A DNA stretch of 64,000 bases from Bathymodiolus brooksi (lineage: Eukaryota; Mollusca; Bivalvia; Mytilida; Modiolidae), in assembly GCA_963680875.1 (NCBI GenBank), contig OY804589.1, positions 16,388,028-16,452,027 on the forward strand, given 5' to 3'. Of the stretch, positions 1 to 8,735 are shown piece by piece. A model generated the notes under the pieces. The model had not been told where the DNA came from, did no database searches, and saw only the letters and a list, made by a program, of their open reading frames with translations. Position 1 is the stretch's first letter, and each line of letters opens with the position of its first letter. The translations under genes were made by a program, and so were the position numbers.

Positions 1-209
1 CTTAAAAATTGCTTGTTCCTTATACCGTACACAGCAGATTTACGAAAATGGCGTCAAAATCGGGAAAAATCGTTAACAGACGTAATGGACAACACAGATG
101 AACAGCACAAGAAAAAAATCCTCTAAAGCACCATAAATTCAATGACTGTTAAAATAAAAGTTATTAACAGTTAAAATTAAAATATGAAGCATAAAGACAA
201 CCACTTACA

Positions 210-446
210 AATACCAATAACACTTCTGAATCTGATTCTGAGGATGAAAATCAAATAAGAGATGATGAAAAGTGCTGTGTATGCAAATTATTCACTCCAA
301 AAGAAGTCAGAGAGAGCCCTTGTTTAATATTCACGACATGGCTACGTGACCAATGAAAACACTGGGTTCATTTGATCTACTCTACTGAAAAACGTGTGAT
401 CAGGAAAGGAGATGTATTGCTATGCCCCTACTGCAAGACTGATTAG
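210..446 (+). pseudogene. Zinc-finger (PHD/RING-like) coding fragment, decayed
   Basis: One forward frame reads an acidic stretch (SESDSEDENQIRDDE) and then a Cys/His pattern: CCVC, then WLRDQ-stop-KHWVH, then LLCPYC, ending at TAG 444-446. The HWVH and final CPYC resemble the second half of a PHD-type zinc-binding domain. The internal stop (TGA 354-356) lies where a Cys codon (TGC/TGT) is expected. An Arg (CGT) stands near where another Cys of a CDxC pair would be. This suggests decay of a C-terminal zinc finger from a multi-copy gene, perhaps transposase-associated. The family is not identified. Bases 1-209 upstream show no supportable gene. Confidence 0.5.
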
Positions 447-1040
447 TACTAAAATCATGCTATCTTTACTAATATTTGATAAAATGATTAAAAAAAACAC
501 TTTAAAAACAAGGACAAAATTAAAGCACACAAACATAACAAAGCTTAAAAACAAAAAAAATCAAAATTAAACCGAAACAAATTAATGACAAAAACAACAA
601 AAACCATTACATTTTCAACATATCATGTCAATATTTGTACTGATATGGGATAAATGTTCATGATGACAAAAACAATCTGTAAAACAAATTAACATAAATA
701 AAAACGTTTTAAATGATTACCAGATTTATTGGAAACGATCTCAACAAATACATAGTCTAACAACTATTATTTCAATAGTCTTAGTCTAATTTTGGTAAGG
801 TGTACGAAAATAGAGTATGACGTCACCTGTTTTAAAAATGGGGTCACATGTAAACAAACACGTACATAGATGTCAGAAGATACATTATAATCCCATATTA
901 TTTATGGATTAAAAGGCAAATATCTGCTTAATAGAAAAGTGAATTTGATTTGATAAAAAAACAATTCTGAAATGATTTTTTTACATGAACATTATTATGT
1001 ATACGAATAATGGGTACTCTAGGATATATATATAAATATA
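447..1040. other. AT-rich non-coding stretch
   Basis: Many short A-runs and stop codons in all frames. No gene, tandem array or clear element boundary seen. Confidence 0.6.
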
Positions 1041-1045
1041 TATAA

Positions 1046-1135
1046 TAACAACTATAACTTCATTTTCCGTACGTATCGGCCTCACGACCTTCCTCAGCGG
1101 AAGTTTATTTGTATATGAAGGTTACATCGCAATTG
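1046..1135. repeat. Left inverted terminal segment of the PLE1 composite region
   Basis: Bases 1050-1105 are the near-exact reverse complement of 7501-7560. Bases 1108-1135 (around TTTGTATATGAAGGTTACAT) are the reverse complement of 7085-7113. The two ends are therefore an inverted pair about 6.5 kb apart, and about 385 bp of other sequence split the right copy. It carries a hammerhead-like fold on the minus strand. Confidence 0.7.
1065..1102 (-). ncRNA. Hammerhead-ribozyme-like motif, PLE1 type, left copy
   Basis: Read on the minus strand: stem I TTCCG pairs with CGGAA 38 nt away. The core has CTGAGGA (fits CUGANGA), then a GGTC/GGCC stem II with a GTGA loop, then GATA where GAAA is expected, a two-pair loopless stem III (AC/GU) and an A at the cleavage position. 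Only A14 (A to T) departs from the core, so this copy is probably weak or inactive. Hammerheads are known in Penelope-like elements; activity here is untested. Confidence 0.55.
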
Positions 1136-1194
1136 TGTTGTGGTAGAGAATATTTCAACTGCAAACGGTTAGTAAATAAGAAGGCACGTTACAA

Positions 1195-1650
1195 TAGCCA
1201 CTTGAAATTCTTACAGAAGTGTATGGAAACAACTTAACTCCGAAAGGATTTCAAATCAAATGGAAGCTCAATCTGGATGCAGGAATTCAAAGTAAGCGAA
1301 GTGTAAAGGACATTTTAGCGGACACATCTAAACATTTATTATCTGAGGCAATAGAGGTATGTAGAAGTGAATTGTGCAAACTTGAAAGCAGAATATCTAA
1401 GTTGTAATCCAATATGTCTACAGACAAATCAAGTTATATGAATGACGCAATAGAATCCATATTTCGAAAACAAACAAGGAAATTTACTTTTACTAAGGAG
1501 AGAAAATGTGCAAACCTTGAAAAGAAAACGAGAAAATGGAGCAGTACTAATAAAGAGAATACCAAGAGTAAAAATTCAAATGTAAAACATCTCGAACCCG
1601 GGGAAACCGTGAACGTGGTAGGTGATGGAAATTGTTTTTTCCGCTTTTCT
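1195..1650 (+). pseudogene. PLE1 upstream region with OTU-like motif, broken
   Basis: One frame reads through 1219-1680 with a single stop (TAA 1405-1407). The first part (NNLTPKGFQIKWKL...W...DTSKHLL) and the KERK...TRKWSS block resemble the conserved N-terminal region before the reverse transcriptase of Penelope-like elements (recognised from family knowledge, not searched). Near the end is VVGDGNCFFR, matching the catalytic Asp-Gly-Asn-Cys start of OTU cysteine proteases. The frame then becomes meaningless (FSDFGGG...), so the OTU-like domain is cut off after about 10 residues by inserted repeat DNA. No complete protein can be made from this copy. Confidence 0.5.
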
Positions 1651-1860
1651 GATTTTGGTGGAGGAAAACAAATAATCTGATTCAGAGTTTTTGTCATATA
1701 ATCTAATGTTGTATTCTGGAAAAATATTTCGCGCTTTGCGCGACAAAAAAAATAAATATTCGAACTCTCATTTTGTCCGAAAAAAAAATTCTGAACGAAA
1801 CAAAAAACCATAACCCCCCTCCCCCTGCAAGTTAAATGGTCGGTCCCTTATATTAAGGAT
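1651..1860. repeat. Dispersed repeat inserted in PLE1
   Basis: This AT-rich stretch ends in a C-run and AAATGGTCGGTCCCTTATAT. A related sequence (AAATGGTCGTCCCCCTATAT after a C-run, preceded by AAATAAATATTTCG) lies at about 15200-15360. The two are probably copies of one interspersed repeat. Here it separates the OTU-like motif from the RT domain. Confidence 0.4.
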
Positions 1861-1893
1861 ACTACGGATTTTTAAAATAAATTACAAAGTATA

Positions 1894-3288
1894 GAACAAC
1901 CATTACCACCTGAAACTATCATGTTTTGTCTTGATGTTAAGGCCTTATATCCTAGTGTACCGTGAAACGAGACAAGGAATGCATGTAGGATATATTTAGA
2001 TAAACGTCCTAACCCTAAATTACCAACTGAAGACGCTTTGAAATTAATTGACACAGTACTGGAGAACAATATTTTGTTCATTTAATGACAAAACATATGT
2101 CCAAACAGAAGGTACAGCTATTGGATCTAGACTTGGCATGAGTTATGCTTGTACGCATATGGGAGAATGGGAAGCATAATTGTTTAAACGTATAAAATAC
2201 CAACCATTGCATTACTGGCGATTTGTGGACGACGTTTGGGGATTGTGGACGCACGGACAGGAAAACTTAATACAATTGGTTAATTTAGCAAACAGCATTC
2301 ACCCGAGAATACAAGTTGAACTACGATATTCACAAGATAGCATATAATTTTTGGACGTTCGCACTACATTAAACAATGGACGAAAGACCGATTTGTACAC
2401 AAAAGACACCGACAAGCACCAGTATTTACATATAAGCTCGAATCACCCGCGAAAAGTAAAGGAAACCATTCCATATGGTTTAAGAATCAGACTAAAAAGA
2501 ATATGCTCCCAGGAGAAGGATTATGAAAGTAGGAAGAAGGATTTAACGGGACACCTTAGAAAACGCGGATATAAAGCAAACAATATTGGGGAACATTTAG
2601 AAAAAGTTGATAAATTAGACCGGCAACATTTATTAAATTACAACCAACAAAACAACTTCGATCGTATACCACTGGTTCTTACTTATAGTGACGCATTACC
2701 AAACATTCATTCTATTCTCTGGAAACATATGAACACTTTACACCGATCAGACGAATTAAAAGAAATTTGCCCGACTCCACCGTTAGTTGCTTGTCGTAGA
2801 GACAAACATTTACAAGAAATAATAATTCATAAAAAACACAATAATATGTTTTACAAGAAACCGAATATATGTGATCCTTGTAGTAAAAACTGTGCGCTTT
2901 GTAAATATATCATCAGAAGCGATACATTTTCGGAACAGATGGCAAAGAGTACAAGGTAAAAGGCTACATCAATTGTAAAACTTCAAACCTAATTTAAATT
3001 TATTCCGTGAGATGCAAAATATGTTGTAAAGCGAAGTATGTGGGACAAACGGGTAATACGTTTTATCAACGTATGTTGCTGAACTTTTCTATGATTAGGA
3101 CAAGAAAACATGATTATGTAGCAGAACATTTCTTCATTGAAAACCACAGCGTAAACGACTTTATGGTAATTGGTATTGAAAACAGTTTTTGGAGAGGACA
3201 CTTATAGAAAAATTAGAGAGTCGTTTTGGATAAAAAAAAGTTGAAAGCGTTTTCCCCGTTAGGACTTAATCATCAATTGGACGTATAA
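1894..3288 (+). pseudogene. PLE1 reverse transcriptase + GIY-YIG endonuclease remnant
   Basis: Successive frames encode RT motif A (CLDVKALYPSVP), the block EGTAIGSRLGMSYA, the catalytic FVDDVWGLW, the post-RT region with TDLYTKDTDKHQYLH and SSNHPRKVKETIPYG, and RKRGY. A Cys-rich linker (CDPCSKNCALCK) and a GIY-YIG core (YVGQTGNTFYQRM) follow, then the tail SFWIKK to a TAA at 3286-3288. This is the RT plus GIY-YIG layout of Penelope-like retroelements. It is inactive: there are stops after SVP, GEWEA and DSI, and frameshifts near 2070, 2930 and 3195-3235. The RT fingers before motif A are missing. The longest open piece is 2351-2959. Confidence 0.85.
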
Positions 3289-3310
3289 ATATTTAATTGC
3301 GTACATATAT

Positions 3311-3382
3311 TAGCCTCATTGGTTAATATCTTGGGCGAAGTACATGTGACACTGTCTCATTTTTTCAACATCCACGCCAGTG
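3311..3382 (+). repeat. Direct repeat, copy 1 (pair with 6751-6823)
   Basis: TAGCCTCATTGGTTAATATC and the next 50 bases recur at 6751-6823 with a few differences, in the same orientation and 3.44 kb apart. The pair brackets the minisatellites and the intron-containing pseudogene, as if that block were inserted or duplicated as a unit. Confidence 0.75.
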
Positions 3383-3460
3383 ACCAGACGTGCCGAGAAT
3401 AGGAGCCGGCATTTGAAGGTAACATGAATGTTTCAATTGCCTTGGTGGCTTTAATATTTA

Positions 3461-3592
3461 GAAATCTTGCCTAGGTGGAAAAGACCTTGGTGATCAGAAT
3501 ATAAGATTTTGCCTAGGTGGCAAAGACCTTGGGGGGTCAGAATATGAAATTTTTCCTAGGTGGCAAAGACCATGGTGGTCAGAATATATAAA
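3461..3592. repeat. 42-bp minisatellite, three copies
   Basis: The motif CCTAGGTGG(C/A)AAAGACC recurs at 3470, 3512 and 3555, each followed by a variant of TTGGTGATCAGAATAT. It shares the CCTAGGTGG box with the adjoining 104-bp array, so the two arrays look related. Confidence 0.8.
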
Positions 3593-3593
3593 T

Positions 3594-4012
3594 CTAGATG
3601 GTTTTCATATAGATTTAATGTGGATGGGTAGCCCGAGAATACAATATGGCAAGGTCACACAGAGGAGAGGGTGTGTTTGAATTGAAGTGAATATTTTTAA
3701 CCTAGGTGGTTTTTATATATATTTAAATGTGGCTGGATAGCCGAGAATACAACATGGCAAGGTCACACAGAGGGTGTGTTTGAATTGAAGTGAATATTGT
3801 TAACCTAGGTGGTTTTTATATATATATATAAATGTGGCTGGAAAGCCGAGAATACAATAAGGCAAGGTCACACAGAGGGTGTGTTTGAATTGAAGTGAAT
3901 ATTGTTAACCTAGGTGGTTTTTATATAGATTTAAATGTGGCTGGATAGCCGAGAATACAAATATGGCAAGGTCACACAGAGGGTGTGTTTGAATTGAAGT
4001 GAATATTGTTAA
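3594..4012. repeat. 104-bp tandem repeat, about four copies
   Basis: Units start at about 3594, 3701, 3804 and 3909. Each contains CCTAGGTGGTTTTTATA, AATGTGGCTGGATAGCC and GGCAAGGTCACACAGAGG and ends in GAAGTGAATATTGTTAAC. The later copies are nearly identical, so the expansion is recent. Confidence 0.85.
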
Positions 4013-4395
4013 CGGATAAATTGTTTCAATTATTACTGCTTTTTAAGACACGTGATTCCAATAGATAGGATTAAATATGAAATTGCTTAAGATTCATGTA
4101 AAAAATGTCTGGGAAATATACAATATATTTTGACATTGAACGACCTTGGATTTTAAAATTTAATCAAGTATATACTCAGTTGTTCAGTGATTATGTCATT
4201 CGATGTTTAATTTTGTTTTAAACAATTGTCTTGTAAATTTAAAATCAGCTCGATGCGATAAATACAAAAATAAATATCCCAATGTTTTGTGTAAATCGGT
4301 GTCACTTGTAATGTGTATACATTTAAATTACTGAGCTTTATCTTAACAATTGATATTGATTGACAGAATTAACGGAACAGTGATTTTCTTTTCAG

Positions 4396-6209
4396 ATGGT
4401 GTTACCTACGGTGCTTAAGAAGCACTAGAACTTTGAAGGGATACTTTTTCTTACCAGTTATTAAAAGGATAAGGGCGGGGCATCCAAAAGGTTTAAAATA
4501 ATTTGGTAGACTTCAGAAGGATACGAAAACCGATGAATTGATGATGGAAGATTTAGGTAAATATGTTATTAAAAACATCACAGGGAGGACTTATTGGAAA
4601 TCTTGCAGCTTGATGGAAGGGATGAGACACCGGAAGAGGCACGATGGGCTCCATATTCAATTATCATTTATGCAAATGAGTATGGACAGCCAAAGAGCCA
4701 GGATTTGTCTGATGGGGACCCAGTGAGTATTTTGTATTTGTATACTATATAAATCGCGGTTAATTGGGAAATTATATCAATCTGATCAATTTACGGGTGT
4801 TATTTAATTCATGGTAATTAGTTTATGTTCGGTATTAAATGGAAGTAAATACTTCTGGGGTCCGTGTTGAGCTTGTGATTGGGCTGGCCGGGTGATCGGT
4901 CCTAGTTGCATGGTTGGTCCCTAGTCCCATGCTCGGCTGATGTAATGATTAAAGTTTGTTACTGAACTCTTGATCACGGGTTCAACAAGGAACTCGTGTA
5001 CTAGATTTATGTTTGATGTTTGATTGGCGAAAATATTCAATTAAGTGTATTGCATATTTATATATTCAGGACTCCGGTAAATTAAACTTTGGAAACTGTC
5101 GAAACAATTTAAAGTTGAGTTCAATTTGATAATAATAAAAAAAAAATAAAAAATGTTGAATTAATCTGAGAGAGGTATATATTCCATATATCAATGTAAA
5201 TCTTTTCTGATTTAAATACACATCTACTATGGAATTTGATAGTAAATCCATTCATTCAAAATACAACGAAATGTACAAATTGCATGTGTTACCTGTACTT
5301 TTACACCGTTGAAAACGAAAGTTATAAAATTTAAAGTATTATAACAACTTGACTACAGTATAGTAGATCTATGATAATTTTAATATTAAGTACATGTTAA
5401 CTAAGAGGAATTCAACATCTCGTATCAATATCTACCTTTTTGAAACGTGTTTATTATAATAGTGTATGAAACATGAAGATACCATATATGATATGTTATT
5501 TCAGAATTAGATGTATATACTGCGTGAGCTTTCATATATTTTAACTGATATTTATATCAAATGTATAGTGTGTAATACATACAGAATAACTTTAGAACAT
5601 TTAAGGACAGTATTTACCAAACAGATTTATGCATTTGACTAATGGGGCGAGGTGATTTTTTTCTGTACACAAGGGTCACTTAGTTCATTCATTGGCTTAA
5701 GGTAACATGCATGAATTTGAAATAGATTGTTTAATTTTAACAATTATTTGTGATATATTGATCTTGACAGAAAGGGGTATTTGTTTGCATTAAATTACCT
5801 TAAATTTTCCGCAGACTCCCAGTACAATTGGTACAAGTGATAGCGGTACCTCTAATGAAGAAAACAGAAAGAGAAAGAGGAAAAGGGAGAGGGATACTGA
5901 TACTGACAGCTTAGAAGATCGTATTGATTCGATAGAAAAATCAGCAAAGATGGAAAGGGTCAAAGATTGTGACAAAATGAAAGTAGCAAAGAGAAAGTAA
6001 GCTTATATTTGACATGTATTTGCTTTGGAATTAGATAGATCATATATTGCTTGTATTCTAAATCTTAATGTGACTATTTTGAAATAATTTATATTGATAA
6101 TAAAGTATGTGTTAATGTTGCTTTAATTTTTCACAATATGTTTTCTAATTATTTACATGATAGGTTTGAAGTGTCTTCGTCTACAGTTCAAGGGGCACTG
6201 ATTCCCTAG
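4396..6209 (+). pseudogene. Intron-containing gene fragment, three phase-compatible exons, broken
   Basis: Exon A (4396-4722) follows TTTTCTTTTCAG. It encodes WCYLRCLRSTRTLKGYFF...AGHPKGLK, a stop (TAA about 4498), FGRLQKDTKTDELMMEDLGK, a one-base frameshift near 4580, and LEILQLDGRDETPEEARW up to SDGDP, then the donor GTGAGT at 4723. Exon B (5815-5996) follows TTTTCCGCAG in the matching phase 0 and encodes TPSTIGTSDSGTSNEE, a basic RKRKRKRER run and DSLEDRIDSIEKSAK, then the donor GTAAGC. Exon C (6164-6209) follows TAG in phase 2 and ends FEVSSSTVQGALIP-stop. Retained introns argue for a DNA-level copy, not a retrocopy. The basic run could be a nuclear-localisation signal. Family not recognised. 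Confidence 0.5.
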
Positions 6210-6750
6210 TGGATTTTCCACGCGAATTGTAGGCGAGGGGGTTACTTCTTTACGTGTGGCTTATGCTGGCCTTTGTAAGTGTTGTACGCTTGTTTTCAAG
6301 AATATTGGTTTTCCACAGACCAGTAAAGAAATCTGGAACAGCGTTAATTCATTTGTAAAAGTTCCTTGTTTGGGAAATGGAAAGTGGAGTTGATCCATTG
6401 AAAGTAAAAGTAAGGGAAAATCCAGCATGGGTAGCACTTGGAGGCGAGGTTCCTTCGCTTACAATACCATTCCAACTGCTGAAGAAGTATTAAATGGAGA
6501 TGTGTATTGTACATTGTCAGACTAATGTATTGTATAGCTTACAACTTGTTATTAAAAAATATAAATGTCAATTAGAATATTTATTTTGAGTTATGGAAAT
6601 AATGTTTTATGATATACAACGGCCCACCTGGCCTGTGGCCATTAGGGATAGAATCCGGAGATCCTTTTTCGGAAACGGCAGACGTTTTTACTTCCCAAAG
6701 CTAAACATGAGCTGAATGAAGGAAGATGCTAAACACTGAGGATATGGGCA
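6210..6750 (+). other. Possible further exon remnants, uncertain
   Basis: A TTTTCCACAG acceptor-like site at about 6318 precedes a mostly open frame (with one stop) containing EMESGVDPLKVKVRENPAWV and VALGGEVPSLTIPFQLL, which ends at TAA near 6494. It could be a 3' exon of the same decayed gene, but no phase match to exon C is clear. The rest is AT-rich. Confidence 0.25.
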
Positions 6751-6823
6751 TAGCCTCATTGGTTAATATCTTGGGCAGAAGTACATGTGACACTCTCTCA
6801 TTCTTTCAACATCCATGCTAGTG
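6751..6823 (+). repeat. Direct repeat, copy 2 (pair with 3311-3382)
   Basis: Same 72-bp sequence as 3311-3382 (TAGCCTCATTGGTTAATATC...), with small changes such as CGCCAG to TGCTAG near the end. Confidence 0.75.
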
Positions 6824-7328
6824 GTTTAATGGTGATAATAGATTAGGCTGACTGTTGTCTTATACGATTCATAACTACCATATGGTTATTGATGGCTTAG
6901 ACATTTTGTACCCACCCTATCCCTTCCAACGTCGATGTGAAGCATGTGTTTGGTGTGTATATTTTATCCACACTTTGATATTTTGTGGTTTGATATCATC
7001 TTGCATTCAGTCTCTTTATATCTATTGTCGTTTGTTTATGACGTTCAACTAACTTTAATATGACGTCAACTATTGTAACGTAGCTTGTTGCGATGTAACC
7101 TCCATATACAAATAATTATATTCTTACTAGAGTTTATCAATAACTCGTAATCCGATTGGATATCGTTACTTCTTCGATGTCATTCGAAAGGAATTTATAA
7201 ATCAATATTTCTGTTTTCCGGACTACTTTTTTTGTAGTGTTACGGCTTAGGAATATGAAAAAATAACTCACCAAGAATTATTAGTATTTAGCGTCGAAAA
7301 CAAACACGATGTCCAAGAATAAGAATTA

Positions 7329-7500
7329 TAAGGATTAAACACTATGTTTTTAAGAACTTATGTATGTATATGTATGTATAAACTCCGGCAGCTCAATCAC
7401 AAACTTTACATAAAGTCCTTCGGACTTTATTCAGTTTGTGAATGAGCTGCCAGAGTTTATACATAGATAATGTCATAAAAAACAGTGATTAATCCTATAA
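7329..7500. repeat. Long imperfect hairpin
   Basis: AAACTCCGGCAGCTCA at 7380 pairs with GAGCTGCCAGAGTTT near 7455. The stem continues through CACAAACT.../...GTTTGTG to a GTCC-TTC-GGAC tip. Outer bases GGATTAAACACT at 7333 pair with AGTGATTAATCC near 7490. Read on the minus strand, the tip is CTGAATA plus a perfect stem, which recalls the hammerhead layout but lacks GAAA. Confidence 0.7.
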
Positions 7501-7505
7501 TAAAC

Positions 7506-7543
7506 TTCCGCTGAGGAAGGCCGTGATGCCGATACGCACGGAA
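7506..7543 (+). ncRNA. Hammerhead-like motif, PLE1 type, right copy
   Basis: Forward-strand partner of 1065-1102: TTCCG/CGGAA stem I, CTGAGGA, a GGCC stem II with a GTGA-type loop, GATA, then CGCA. Compared with GAAA...GUA it has changes at A14 and at U16.1, so it is probably inactive. It lies downstream of the PLE1 coding remnant in the sense orientation, where PLE hammerheads are expected. Confidence 0.5.
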
Positions 7544-7635
7544 AATGAAGTTATAGTTTTTATTATATTATTTTACAGGCTTTGATATATATATATACAT
7601 ATATAAACATATGTATAACGATATACATAAACATT

Positions 7636-7674
7636 GTACCTGAAGATCTGCAACAGCAGTGAAAACGTTAGTAC
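7636..7674 (+). ncRNA. Hammerhead-like motif, PLE2 type, extra copy
   Basis: GTAC stem I pairs with GTAC at the 3' end. Between them lie CTGAAGA (fits CUGANGA), the hairpin CTGC-AACA-GCAG, then GAAA, a three-pair loopless stem III (AAC/GUU) and A at the cleavage position. All core bases of a minimal type-I hammerhead are present. The closing pair of stem II is a U-U mismatch instead of G-C. Identical to 7953-7991 (minus) and 11035-11073. Confidence 0.65.
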
Positions 7675-7731
7675 TAGAATGTTGTGAAAAATCCGTTTTG
7701 TTCTTTTTTTGCTAACTTTATATATATATAT

Positions 7732-7787
7732 ATAAACGTCTAAAATGTTAGCACAACGATCGTTGTGCTAACATTTTAGACGTTTAT
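7732..7787. repeat. Perfect 56-bp palindrome
   Basis: ATAAACGTCTAAAATGTTAG... meets its exact reverse complement, with the centre between 7759 and 7760 (CGATCG). The same half-site recurs at about 12713-12739, and shorter versions occur at 11258 and 12550. It looks like a head-to-head junction of two copies of a PLE-linked terminal repeat. Confidence 0.9.
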
Positions 7788-7788
7788 T

Positions 7789-7905
7789 TATCTTTTTGTT
7801 TGTTTGCACAGTATCGTTAACACTTGTTTCCGATCCGACATCTCGTAGGTTCATACGTTGGCTACTTTTTGAGACGTTTATATATATATTTATATATATA
7901 TATAA
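7789..7905 (-). repeat. PLE-linked terminal repeat (pair with 12600-12726)
   Basis: Reverse complement of 12600-12726: GTTTGTTTGCACAGTATCGT, TTCCGATCCGACATCTCGTA and GAGACGTTTATATATA match in order. With 11172-11275, a diverged relative, this is a family of about 110-bp boxes running from ACGTCTGAAAAA to AAACGTCTAAAATG. I interpret them as pLTR-like ends. Confidence 0.65.
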
Positions 7906-7918
7906 AAGAAATTAGTAA

Positions 7919-8050
7919 AAAAAGAACAAAACGGATTTTCCACAACATTCTTGTACTAACGTTTTCACTGCTGTTGCAGATCTTCAGGTACAATGTTTAT
8001 AAGTGTATATATATGACGTTAACAATAGTGTGACGTTAACAATATAAAAG
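7919..8050 (-). repeat. PLE2 terminal inverted repeat, left (3') copy
   Basis: About 130 bp that match the reverse complement of 10976-11113, from AAAAAAAGAACAAAACG through the hammerhead-like motif to GACGTTAACAATAGTGTGAC and AACAATATAAAA. It lies 3' of the PLE2 coding region. Confidence 0.8.
7953..7991 (-). ncRNA. Hammerhead-like motif, PLE2 type, 3' terminal copy
   Basis: Minus-strand copy, identical over 39 nt to 7636-7674 and 11035-11073. It is downstream of, and in the same orientation as, the PLE2 RT/GIY-YIG frame. All core bases (CUGANGA, GAAA, U16.1, H17) are present. Confidence 0.65.
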
Positions 8051-8735
8051 GAGACTATGATGTTACGTTTTCGCGGTAAAATATATTACCTATAAAATCA
8101 ATGAACATCTTTAAAGTTGTTATAAGATTAATAAAAATCTTTAAAGTCATTGTAAGATTAACGAAAATCTTTAAAATCATTTATCATTTAACGAAGGTTT
8201 AAGAATAATATGAAACCGGCACGGCCATGAATGCTCGCGCATCTGAAAATTATCTTGCAATTTCATCAAAAAGTGTCGAGATTTTTTGTGCCGAGATATA
8301 TTGGGGACGACTTTTTTTTAGGGCCGAATCTAGTCTCATTCAATCGAGCTATCGTTCCTTTATTCGAGTTATCGTTCCTTGCGAAATCTCAAAAGTTAAC
8401 TTCCGCGTAGAAACAAAAATTCGTGTCAGTATGTCAGAAGAGATTTAATAAATTAAAAAATATCAATATAAGTAAAACAAGTTAGCAAAATGACTTTTAT
8501 TACACACGGGTTGTGGGTTTCAGTGCACTGTGGTATCGGACGTACGAGAGAGGGTACGAGACTTCAGGATCACATTTGCGCTTCATGTTAAGAAGATCTT
8601 CATTAGTTGAGTGTGTTAGTGTGCTACACGGAAACCGGTGTTTACAAAGCGTCGAATCTTTTTTTCTTCGACAGTATGTTCAACCATGTTTGTTAAAAAA
8701 TCCTAAGTACACATTTTATACCATAAAGAGCTCGC
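8051..8735 (-). other. PLE2 3' non-coding region
   Basis: Lies between the PLE2 stop codon and its terminal repeat. It holds three diverged units of about 30 bp at 8101-8200 (TTTAAAGTCATTGTAAGATT and variants followed by AACGAAAATC). A forward reading frame at 8227-8448 matches nothing I recognise. Confidence 0.5.

Larger units (their letters stand above)
7083..7560. repeat. Right inverted terminal segment of the PLE1 composite region, interrupted
   Basis: Bases 7085-7113 and 7501-7560 are the reverse complements of 1108-1135 and 1050-1105. About 385 bp of unrelated AT-rich DNA, including a hairpin at 7329-7500, separates the two parts here but not at the left end. Confidence 0.65.

Noticed and set aside
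8227..8448. 73-codon gene downstream of PLE2
   Set aside because: Lies antisense in the PLE2 3' non-coding region; no domain.
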